Part shown: piece by piece, positions 1 through 5,212 of the stretch
How positions within the stretch are numbered: the first letter of the stretch is position 1
Layout: every line of letters begins with the position of its first letter
From: Clostridia bacterium
GTDB taxonomy: Bacteria; Bacillota; Clostridia; Oscillospirales; QAMX01
Direction: 5' to 3'
Length of the DNA stretch: 7,702 nt
Assembly: GCA_017547975.1 (NCBI GenBank)
Contig: JAFYNU010000469.1
Span: 1-7,702 of the forward strand
The notes under the pieces: model-generated
The model's input: only the letters and a program-made list of their open reading frames with translations
Databases searched by the model: none
What the model was told of the DNA's origin: nothing
Program-made: the position numbers and the translations under genes

Positions 1-631
1 GGGCGGCGATACCATCCGTATCGTCAAGCCCTATGCCGATGACAGTAAGGTGGCCGACCAGTTTGACTACGCCGAAAAGAAGGGCGCATTCGCAATCGGC
101 GTGGATATTGACCATACCTTCGGCAGTGACGGACAGGATGACCTGGTGGTTGGGGAACGGATGCGTCCCCAAACCACTGCGGATATGGAAGCATACGTCA
201 AGGGAACCAAGCTGCCCTTTATCGTCAAGGGTGTCCTGAGCGTACGGGATGCGGTGAAATGCGCCGAAGCCGGCGTAAAGGGAATCGTGGTCAGCCATCA
301 TCATGGCAGATTGCCCTACGCGGTGCCTCCCCTTATGGTGCTTCCCGAAATCGTCCGGGAAGTGGGCGGCAAGTATGGTATGAAAATCTTCGTGGACTGC
401 AGTATCGACCGGGGAAGCGATGCCTACAAGGCATTGGCTCTGGGGGCTGATGCAGTTTCGGTGGGACGCGCTATGATGCCTGCCCTGGAAAGCCGGGGTG
501 TGGAGGGCGTTATGGAAAAGATCGAGGAAATGAACAAGGAACTTGCCATGACCATGGCCTTCACCGGTGCCAAGACTCTAGCAGAAATTGATCCTACCAC
601 CCTTTGGATCAATGGCAGACACGCTTTCTAA
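1..631 (+). CDS. FMN-dependent alpha-hydroxy-acid oxidase/dehydrogenase-type protein, C-terminal part
   Basis: The gene is open at its 5' end; reading starts at base 2 and gives 209 residues before the TAA stop at 629-631. The fragment covers the second half of the TIM barrel of the lactate/glycolate oxidase family, which oxidises 2-hydroxy acids to 2-oxo acids with bound FMN. Visible signatures are FIVKGV (the flavin-contacting lysine strand), VSHHHGR at 290-310 in the place of the family's S-N-H-G-G-R active-site motif, keeping the catalytic His and the Arg, and DRGSDAYKALALGADAVSVGR matching the family's phosphate-binding R-G-x-D-x-x-K-A-L-A-L-G-A...G-R segment. The usual D-G-G-x-R of that strand is D-C-S-I-D-R here, so substrate or electron acceptor may differ from classical lactate oxidases. 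Substrate cannot be named. The gene ends at a clear terminator and appears to be the last of its transcript. Confidence 0.9.
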   Translation, partial: GGDTIRIVKPYADDSKVADQFDYAEKKGAFAIGVDIDHTFGSDGQDDLVVGERMRPQTTADMEAYVKGTKLPFIVKGVLSVRDAVKCAEAGVKGIVVSHHHGRLPYAVPPLMVLPEIVREVGGKYGMKIFVDCSIDRGSDAYKALALGADAVSVGRAMMPALESRGVEGVMEKIEEMNKELAMTMAFTGAKTLAEIDPTTLWINGRHAF

Positions 632-645
632 TTTGCAAATCAGCA

Positions 646-685
646 TAGCCCGGAAGGTCTTTCTTCCGGGTTATATTTGTTTTCG
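646..685 (+). terminator. Rho-independent terminator of the FMN enzyme gene
   Basis: CCCGGAAG (649-656) pairs perfectly with CTTCCGGG (663-670) around a six-base loop. The stem can extend outward by G-T and A-T pairs to 646-673. It begins about 15 bases after the stop codon and is followed by a T-rich tail (ttatatttgtttt), as expected of an intrinsic terminator. Confidence 0.85.
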
Positions 686-703
686 GCAAAGCATCCCGAT
701 TTG

Positions 704-742
704 TTTACATATATTTTACAGATTCTGTATCATTAGCTAATT
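704..742 (+). promoter_or_regulatory. Candidate PhoP box: TTTACA direct repeats at 11-bp period
   Basis: TTTACA occurs at 704-709 and again at 715-720, separated by five bases. At the same 11-bp period come weaker matches, TGTATC (726-731) and CTAATT (737-742). Bacillus-type PhoP is known to bind direct repeats of about TT(A/C/T)ACA spaced by roughly five bases just upstream of -35 regions. This array ends at the -35 of the promoter for a phosphate transporter, so phosphate control through PhoPR is a reasonable inference. A caution is that TTTACA also resembles a -35 hexamer: TTTACA (704-709), 18 bases and TATCAT (728-733) could form a second promoter. Confidence 0.55.
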
Positions 743-769
743 GCATTGGGGAGTGAAATCAAGTATAAT
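741..769 (+). promoter_or_regulatory. Sigma-A-type promoter for the Na/Pi cotransporter
   Basis: A perfect -10 TATAAT (764-769) lies 17 bases after a weak -35 TTGCAT (741-746; three of six consensus bases). Transcription would start near 776, only a few bases before the GGAGG at 779-783. A perfect -10 with a poor -35 fits an activator-dependent promoter, consistent with the TTTACA repeats immediately upstream. Confidence 0.65.
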
Positions 770-789
770 ACGTATCGTGGAGGTATCTG

Positions 790-885
790 ATGGCAGAAAT
801 GAAATTGGGTAAAGCCTCTGGAAATGACTTTAGGGAAAAGAAGAGTCGTAGAAAGGAAAATGTATGGATATATTTGATCTTCTGA
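790..885 (+). CDS. Possible 31-aa leader peptide overlapping the transporter start
   Basis: An ATG at 790 has a strong Shine-Dalgarno GGAGG at 779-783 with six bases of spacing. The frame runs 31 codons to TGA at 883-885. The peptide begins MAEMKLGKASG, has a lysine/arginine-rich middle (REKKSRRKE) and a hydrophobic, aromatic end (WIYLIF). It overlaps the first 22 bases of the transporter gene in another frame, an arrangement compatible with translational coupling or a regulatory leader ORF. I recognise no family. The RBS is the best in this leader, better placed than chance would suggest, but a frame of this length can arise by accident. If transcription starts near 776 the 5' leader would be very short. 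Confidence 0.35.
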   Translation: MAEMKLGKASGNDFREKKSRRKENVWIYLIF

Positions 886-2603
886 CAATGATCGGCGGGT
901 TGTGCCTCTTCCTTTTTGGAATGAATATTATGGGAGAGGCTCTGGAACGGCGGGCCGGTGGTGGTCTTCGCACCCTGCTTGGAAAAATGACCGGAAGTAA
1001 ACTGGCCGGATTTCTGACCGGCGCGGGGATTACAGCCATTATTCAAAGCTCCTCAGCTACCACAGTTATGGTGGTTGGTTTTGTCAATTCCGGGCTTTTA
1101 GCCTTGAATCAGGCGGTCAACGTGATTATGGGTGCCAACGTGGGGACAACCATTACCTCCTGGCTTTTGAGCTTGAGCGGAATCGACAGCTCTGCCGTTT
1201 GGGTCAAGCTTTTGAAGCCCTCCTCCTTTACCCCGGTACTGGCGCTGATCGGCGTGGTTTATTATATGTTCCTGAAGGATTCCAAAAAGAAGGATACCGG
1301 TATGATCCTTCTGGGCTTTGCAACCCTGATGTTTGGCATGGATACCATGAGCGGGGCGGTGGCCGGACTCAAGTCGGTTCCCGGTTTTGCCGATCTCTTC
1401 CTGCTTTTCACCAATCCCTTCCTTGGAGTACTTGCGGGGCTTATCCTTACGGCGATCCTGCAATCCAGCTCGGCATCGGTTGGTATTCTGCAGGCCCTGG
1501 CGGCTTCGGGAAGCGTCACCTACGGTGCGGCAATTCCCATCGTCATGGGTCAAAACATCGGTACCTGCGTGACCGCCCTGATCTCCTCGGTAGGAGCCAC
1601 CCGCAACGCCAAACGGGCGGCAGGGGTGCATTTGGCATTCAATATTATCGGTACAGCGGTTTGTCTGGTGCTTTATTGTATCGTCATGTGGGTGTTTGCC
1701 CCGGCTATTTTGAATGAATCGGCTACCATGTATGGAATTGCCATTCTGCACAGCGCCTTCAATATTTTCTGCACCGTGATTTTGCTTCCGGCAAGCTCCC
1801 TTTTGGAAAAGCTTGTGGTCAAGCTGATTCCCGACAGCAAGCAAAAGGAAGTGGTGGTGGAGCTGGACGAGCGTCTGCTTTCCACGCCACCCCTGGCATT
1901 GGCCCAAAGCCGCCTTCTCATGGTGGATATGGCCTATTACGCCCTGGATGCGGCGAAAAGCGCCATCGACGTAGTGGCAAAGGATCCCACCCGCATGGAA
2001 AAAGCAATCCGGGAAGAGGAGGATCAGATCGACCACTACGAGGATATCCTTAGTACCTACCTCCTGAAGCTCAGCTCGCTGCAGGCATTGGGCGAAGCCG
2101 ATTCCGAAGAGGTAACCGGATTCCTGAAGCTGGTGGGGGATTTTGAACGGATTGGTGACCACGCCGTCAATATTTTGGGATCTGCGAAGGAACTGGCGGA
2201 AAAGAATCTGACTTTTACCGAAGCGGGACAAAAGGAAATGGATACCCTTCGCGAAGCTGTGAAGGAAAGCATGGATATGGCCTTCGGTTCCTTCCTGGAG
2301 GAGGATATGAAGGCTACCGAGCGACTGGAACCCCTGCGGCATGTAATCCATAATCTGCAGAATACCCTTCGTACCAATCATATTCAGCGAATGACAAAAG
2401 GCCTTTGCAGTGTGGAAGCCGGTTTTGTGTGGGCTGATCTTTTGACCAATCTGGGGCGTGTGACCGACCACTGCAGTAATATTGCGGGCTGTGTAATGGA
2501 CATGAAAAAGCATCACCTGAACCTGCATGAATCCCAGCGGGAAAGCCGCAACGAAGAATATCGGGAAACGCTCAACGAATATACAAAGAAGTATGCTGTA
2601 TAA
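864..2603 (+). CDS. Na/Pi cotransporter family protein with C-terminal PhoU domain
   Basis: This 579-aa membrane protein probably carries phosphate across the cytoplasmic membrane with sodium (NptA/YjbB type; import or export cannot be told). Residues 1-315 are hydrophobic and contain the family's two inverted repeats, each with QSSSA (61-65 and 200-204) followed by a glycine-rich loop, GANVGTT (90-96) and GQNIGTC (229-235). Residues about 345-550 are a helical PhoU-like cytoplasmic domain with the metal-binding type motifs DFERIGDH (426-433) and DLLTNLGRVTDH (525-536). Length and fusion are usual for bacterial members. The start ATG has AGAAAGGA at 850-857, six bases upstream, and opens directly into the first membrane helix. 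The gene has its own promoter and terminator and is probably monocistronic apart from the possible leader ORF. The TTTACA repeats upstream suggest induction by phosphate starvation. Confidence 0.95.
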   Translation: MDIFDLLTMIGGLCLFLFGMNIMGEALERRAGGGLRTLLGKMTGSKLAGFLTGAGITAIIQSSSATTVMVVGFVNSGLLALNQAVNVIMGANVGTTITSWLLSLSGIDSSAVWVKLLKPSSFTPVLALIGVVYYMFLKDSKKKDTGMILLGFATLMFGMDTMSGAVAGLKSVPGFADLFLLFTNPFLGVLAGLILTAILQSSSASVGILQALAASGSVTYGAAIPIVMGQNIGTCVTALISSVGATRNAKRAAGVHLAFNIIGTAVCLVLYCIVMWVFAPAILNESATMYGIAILHSAFNIFCTVILLPASSLLEKLVVKLIPDSKQKEVVVELDERLLSTPPLALAQSRLLMVDMAYYALDAAKSAIDVVAKDPTRMEKAIREEEDQIDHYEDILSTYLLKLSSLQALGEADSEEVTGFLKLVGDFERIGDHAVNILGSAKELAEKNLTFTEAGQKEMDTLREAVKESMDMAFGSFLEEDMKATERLEPLRHVIHNLQNTLRTNHIQRMTKGLCSVEAGFVWADLLTNLGRVTDHCSNIAGCVMDMKKHHLNLHESQRESRNEEYRETLNEYTKKYAV

Positions 2604-2608
2604 GGTGA

Positions 2609-2659
2609 ACCCCCGGAAACGGTTCAAATCGAACTGTTTTCGGGGGTGTTTGTTTGTTG
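2609..2659 (+). terminator. Strong terminator between convergent genes
   Basis: Bases 2610-2625 pair with 2631-2646 over 16 base pairs (two G-T wobbles) around the loop aaatc, with one further A-T pair outside. A T-rich tail (tgtttgtttgtt) follows on the plus strand. It starts six bases after the transporter stop. The hairpin also lies just beyond the stop of the convergent lipoprotein gene and could act there too, but the tail on the minus side (ttcacctta) is poor. Confidence 0.92.
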
Positions 2660-2664
2660 GAGGG

Positions 2665-3204
2665 TTAGCTTATAACGATTCTGGTGAGGGAGGTGCAGCC
2701 CACGAAGGTGTTGGAGGAGGTGGGGGCGAAAATACCCACGTAGGTGATGCTGTCGGGCATCACGTTTTCCAGGTTGCTGATCCAGGCGATCATAATTTCG
2801 TCGCTGGCAACCTCTTCGGCGGTGAGAGTGTAGGTCATTTCGTCACCGTAAATGTCGTGGCCGTAGTAGGTGATGCCGGTGGCGTTGGTGGCACCCACGT
2901 CAGCCAGGAACTCCTGCAGGGAAATGCCGTCCACCCGGAAACTCTTCAGGGCGGCCTTTACGTCACCCTGTCCGGAAAGGGTGCAGGTGGTGATCATTTT
3001 GCGGATTTCGTGGGTCTTGGCATCGGCAATGGTGTATTCGGTCTTTTCGGCGCCTTCCACCTGGAAGGACCAATCCAGGGTTTCCAGGGTGATAGCGGCT
3101 TTGGCTTCTTCCTCGGCAACGTCGGGGGTGGTGCCGGTGCAGGCGGAGAAGAGGCAAACGGTAAGCACCAGAACCATCAGCAGGGACAGAACAGACTTTT
3201 TCAT
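2665..3204 (-). CDS. Small lipoprotein, possibly sulfite-oxidase-like (molybdopterin-binding fold) domain
   Basis: The 179-aa product starts with a lipoprotein signal: MKKS, a hydrophobic core (residues 5-19) and the lipobox FSAC with Cys22 as the lipid-modified residue, so it should sit on the outer face of the membrane. The mature part is acidic at first (DVAEEEAKA). Its end has an order of elements, FRVDGISLQEFLADVG (89-104), then YGDEMTYTLTAEEV, then VGIFAPTSSN and LTRIVIS, that resembles the small sulfite-oxidase-fold domain (Y-x-G-V-x-L-x-D-L-L-x-x-x-G...L-T-x-I-x-V) found in extracytoplasmic proteins. This is a pattern judgement, not a confirmed match. No other Mo-enzyme gene is visible, so catalysis is not claimed. 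The start has AGAAAGGA seven bases upstream. A near-consensus promoter lies directly in front, suggesting an independent and possibly strongly expressed gene. Confidence 0.85.
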   Translation of the reverse strand: MKKSVLSLLMVLVLTVCLFSACTGTTPDVAEEEAKAAITLETLDWSFQVEGAEKTEYTIADAKTHEIRKMITTCTLSGQGDVKAALKSFRVDGISLQEFLADVGATNATGITYYGHDIYGDEMTYTLTAEEVASDEIMIAWISNLENVMPDSITYVGIFAPTSSNTFVGCTSLTRIVIS

Positions 3205-3247
3205 GGGTTATTCCTTTCTTTTGCGGGCGTACCCTTGTGATGGGTAT

Positions 3248-3276
3248 ATTTTATCACAGAAGGAAAGGTCGGTCAA
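3248..3276 (-). promoter_or_regulatory. Strong promoter of the lipoprotein gene
   Basis: On the minus strand TTGACC (3276-3271; five of six) is followed after 17 bases by TAAAAT (3253-3248; five of six) with TGA just before it, giving an extended -10. This is the closest fit to the sigma-A consensus in the window. It starts 18 bases beyond the rmuC stop, so the lipoprotein gene does not depend on rmuC transcription. Confidence 0.85.
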
Positions 3277-3294
3277 CAAAAAGCCAGGAATTCG

Positions 3295-4572
3295 TCAGCC
3301 TTCCTCCGGGAAAACCGGGGTGCTTTCGGGGGCGGAAAGCAGATCCAGCTTTCGCTGAATTTGACGGGTGCGAACCCCAACCAGCTTGTTGAGTTCGCTT
3401 TGGGCCTGGGTCAGGCGCTGGTCGGTGAGGGCCAGGACTTCGCTGAATTTATCGAATTCGCCCTTTACCGAAATCAAAATATCCCAAACCTCAGCGGAGC
3501 GCTTTTGAATGGCCAGGTTGCGGAACCCCAACTGCAGGCTGTTGAGCAGGGCGGAAATGGTGCTGGGGCCGGCGATGTTCACCCGGTATTCCCTTTGCAG
3601 GGTCTCGATCATGCCGCTACGGACGGCGGCGGCATAAAGCCCCTCGAAGGGCAGGAACATGATGGCAAAATCGGTGGTGTGGGGAGGCTCCACGTACTTC
3701 ACGTGGATATCCCGGGCGCAGGCTTTAAGCCGGGCGGTCAAAACCTGGCTTGCGGCCCGGATGGCCTCCGGGTCCCCGGTTTCGTAAGCCTCCTCCAGGG
3801 CAAAGTAGGGTTCACTGGGGAATTTGGCGTCGATGGGGAGATATACTACCCCCTCGCTTCCCGGAAGGCGGATGGCAAATTCCACCCGCTCGCTTCGACC
3901 CGGACGGGTAGCCACGTTTTCGGCGTACTGGTCGGGGGAAAGAGTCTCCTGCAAAATAGCCCCCAACTGCAATTCTCCAAGGATCCCCTTGGTTTTCACG
4001 TTGGTCAGTACCTTTTTCAGGTCACCCACCCCACTGGCGAGCCCTTGCACCTCCCCAAGTCCCTTGTAAACCTGCTCCAGCCGTTCGCTGACCAGCCGGA
4101 AGGATTGGGAAATCTTACTTTCCAGCGATTCCTGCAGGCGTTCGTCCACGGTTTTTCGTATGTCGTCCAGACGGCGGTTGTGATCCTCCCGCAGTTCGGC
4201 CATGCGGGTATCCACCACCTGACGCAGGGCTTCCATACGGCTGTCGTTTTGCAGAGCGAAGGCGGAAAAACGGGCATCCTGGGCGGCAAATTCCCGGTGT
4301 ACCTCCTGGGAGAGCTTGGCTTGCAGGGTTTCCAATTGGCGAAGCCGGGTTTCCTGGGCTTCAAAATAATGGTGCCGATCCCGGGCCACCGATTCCGAAA
4401 GGTTTTGGGTGGCGTCCTGCAGGGTGGCACGGAGTTCCGCCCGGGTGGCCCGAAGCTCCGAGCGCAGGTCGGCCTCCCGGGAGTGGGATGACCCAAACCG
4501 AACCAAAAGAATGATCAGTAAAACCAACCCCACAAGGGAGCAGAGAGCGGCAATCAAAGCGAAGTATTCCAT
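3295..4572 (-). CDS. rmuC: RmuC family DNA recombination protein
   Basis: The 425-aa product belongs to the RmuC family, predicted nuclease-fold proteins implicated in limiting recombination at inverted repeats in E. coli; the biochemical activity is not firmly established. Residues 4-25 form an N-terminal membrane anchor. Residues about 30-190 are a long charged coiled coil (repeated RAELRAT, DTRMAELRED, DDIRKTVDERLQ). The conserved core follows with GILGELQLGAILQE (196-209), the PIDAKFP motif (246-252), TDFAIMFLPFEGLYA (300-314) and AGPST (334-338). An upstream in-frame ATG at 4686 would add 38 residues, but the start at 4572 is preferred: it has GGGAGG at 4584-4579 six bases upstream, gives a clean membrane anchor at the N terminus, and lies downstream of a promoter that would be inside the longer frame. 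It is transcribed alone from that promoter. No good terminator follows it, so some readthrough into the lipoprotein gene is possible. Confidence 0.95.
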   Translation of the reverse strand: MEYFALIAALCSLVGLVLLIILLVRFGSSHSREADLRSELRATRAELRATLQDATQNLSESVARDRHHYFEAQETRLRQLETLQAKLSQEVHREFAAQDARFSAFALQNDSRMEALRQVVDTRMAELREDHNRRLDDIRKTVDERLQESLESKISQSFRLVSERLEQVYKGLGEVQGLASGVGDLKKVLTNVKTKGILGELQLGAILQETLSPDQYAENVATRPGRSERVEFAIRLPGSEGVVYLPIDAKFPSEPYFALEEAYETGDPEAIRAASQVLTARLKACARDIHVKYVEPPHTTDFAIMFLPFEGLYAAAVRSGMIETLQREYRVNIAGPSTISALLNSLQLGFRNLAIQKRSAEVWDILISVKGEFDKFSEVLALTDQRLTQAQSELNKLVGVRTRQIQRKLDLLSAPESTPVFPEEG

Positions 4573-4618
4573 AAACGACCTCCCGATCTGAAACGAAACA
4601 TTTGTACGATACACCCCT

Positions 4619-4647
4619 ATTGTACCAAAACAGAAGCCGTTTGTAAA
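4619..4647 (-). promoter_or_regulatory. Promoter of rmuC
   Basis: On the minus strand TTTACA (4647-4642) is followed after exactly 17 bases by TACAAT (4624-4619), preceded by TGG, giving an extended -10. The -35 directly abuts the T-tract of the mazF terminator. The predicted start of transcription is around 4612, about 40 bases before the rmuC ATG. Confidence 0.82.
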
Positions 4648-4690
4648 GCAAAAAACGAAAGTATGTTCGCTGGATTCGGCGAACATACTT
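4648..4690 (-). terminator. Rho-independent terminator of mazF
   Basis: Bases 4659-4670 and 4679-4690 form a perfect 12-bp stem (minus strand AAGTATGTTCGC paired with GCGAACATACTT). It can extend by a wobble and a G-C pair to a four-base loop. On the minus strand it is followed by TCGTTTTTTG. It lies 24 bases after the mazF stop and insulates rmuC from mazF transcription. Confidence 0.9.
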
Positions 4691-4713
4691 CCGCATGATG
4701 TGAATCGGGGAGA

Positions 4714-5067
4714 TCAAAGACCGAAGCTGACCGCAAGGGCGCTATCCACCTGGGTCATCATTGCCTCGTCCACCCGCCCCATTTTCTCCAGAAGGCGGCG
4801 TTTGTCCAGGGTGCGGATCTGTTCCAGCAGGATTACCGAATCCCGCTGGAGTCCGTAGACCCGGGCCGAAAGCTCAATGTGGGTGGGAAGCCGGGCTTTG
4901 TTGATCTGGCTTGTGATGGCGGCGGCGATGACGGTGGGGCTGTGGCGGTTGCCCACGTCGTTCTGTACGATCAAAACGGGACGCACGCCCCCTTGCTCGC
5001 TACCCACCACCGGGGAAAGATCGGCGTAATAAATATCTCCACGTTTCACAGTGCAATCTCGGTTCAT
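4714..5067 (-). CDS. mazF: MazF/PemK (EndoA-type) mRNA interferase toxin
   Basis: The 117-aa product closely matches Bacillus EndoA/MazF, a ribosome-independent endoribonuclease that cuts mRNA at short specific sequences. Conserved stretches are KRGDIYYADLSPVVGSEQGG (8-27), RPVLIVQND (29-37), SPTVIAAAIT (43-52) and RDSVILLEQIRTLDK. Arg29 and Thr52 align with the catalytic Arg25 and Thr48 of the B. subtilis enzyme, so it should be active. The ATG at 5067 gives the normal family length. A frame extension to 5154 would add 29 unconserved residues and is rejected. Its AAAAAGGA lies a rather long 11 bases upstream, and a GTG at 5049 is a possible alternative start. In B. subtilis the antitoxin gene lies directly upstream; here the upstream 145 bases hold no antitoxin and the next gene is divergent. 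The gene is single, with its own terminator. I could not identify its promoter. Confidence 0.95.
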   Translation of the reverse strand: MNRDCTVKRGDIYYADLSPVVGSEQGGVRPVLIVQNDVGNRHSPTVIAAAITSQINKARLPTHIELSARVYGLQRDSVILLEQIRTLDKRRLLEKMGRVDEAMMTQVDSALAVSFGL

Positions 5068-5076
5068 AGTACAATC
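5041..5076 (-). repeat. Imperfect 18-bp tandem duplication spanning the mazF start
   Basis: On the minus strand GATTGTACTATGAACCGA (5076-5059) is followed directly by GATTGCACTGTGAAACGT (5058-5041); 14 of 18 bases agree. The first copy holds the ATG start and the second a GTG at the matching place, so the peptide repeats as DCTMNR/DCTVKR. The duplication may have moved the start codon away from its ribosome binding site. A chance resemblance is possible at this length. Confidence 0.5.
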
Positions 5077-5101
5077 ATTCCTTTTTATCGGAGGTATGCT
5101 C

Positions 5102-5130
5102 TTATTTTCCCTCGCAAGATAGGAAAATAA
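5102..5130. repeat. Inverted repeat in the mazF/ylbJ divergent region
   Basis: TTATTTTCC (5102-5110) and GGAAAATAA (5122-5130) are perfect 9-bp inverted arms separated by 11 bases. The centre lies about 50 bases before the mazF start and about 97 before the ylbJ-like start, a place suited to a dimeric repressor operator. No T-tract follows on the plus strand, and no gene ends here on either strand, so a terminator is unlikely. Function is unknown. Confidence 0.5.
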
Positions 5131-5157
5131 ACATGCGAAAAAAATAACCTGCATAAG

Positions 5158-5186
5158 CTGTTGCCGTGGGGCATTGCCCCCGACAG
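5158..5186. other. Hairpin in the upstream region of the ylbJ-like gene
   Basis: GGGGC (5168-5172) and GCCCC (5176-5180) form a tight five-pair stem with a three-base loop. CTGTTG (5158-5163) and CGACAG (5181-5186) add an outer six-pair stem (one wobble) with a four-base bulge on the left. It lies 26 bases before the ATG and would be in the 5' leader of the ylbJ-like mRNA if transcription starts upstream of it. A role in translation control is only a possibility. Confidence 0.4.
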
Positions 5187-5212
5187 TATCAGTATATGTG
5201 CAGGGGGATGTG

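Noticed and set aside
1098..2627. A 509-codon open frame on the minus strand opposite the Na/Pi cotransporter
   Set aside because: It mirrors codon bias of the real gene, has many His/Gln/Cys residues and low-complexity stretches, and no family motif. The plus strand encodes a clear transporter.
2527..3240. A 237-codon plus-strand frame crossing the terminator and the lipoprotein gene
   Set aside because: It starts inside the transporter gene, reads through a strong terminator hairpin, and is Gly-rich antisense sequence of the lipoprotein.
3277..3305. AGGAA/TTCCT stem followed by GGCTTTTTG on the minus strand as an rmuC terminator
   Set aside because: Only five base pairs with a ten-base loop, overlapping the stop codon; too weak to call.
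3361..4491. A 376-codon plus-strand frame opposite rmuC
   Set aside because: Gly/Gln-rich antisense frame with no recognisable motif; rmuC on the other strand is unmistakable and has its own RBS, promoter and family motifs.
5131..5160. CATAAGCT (5152-5159) as a sigma-E -10 for the ylbJ-like gene
   Set aside because: Only a partial match to the CATACA-type -10, and no sigma-E-like -35 was found at the right distance.
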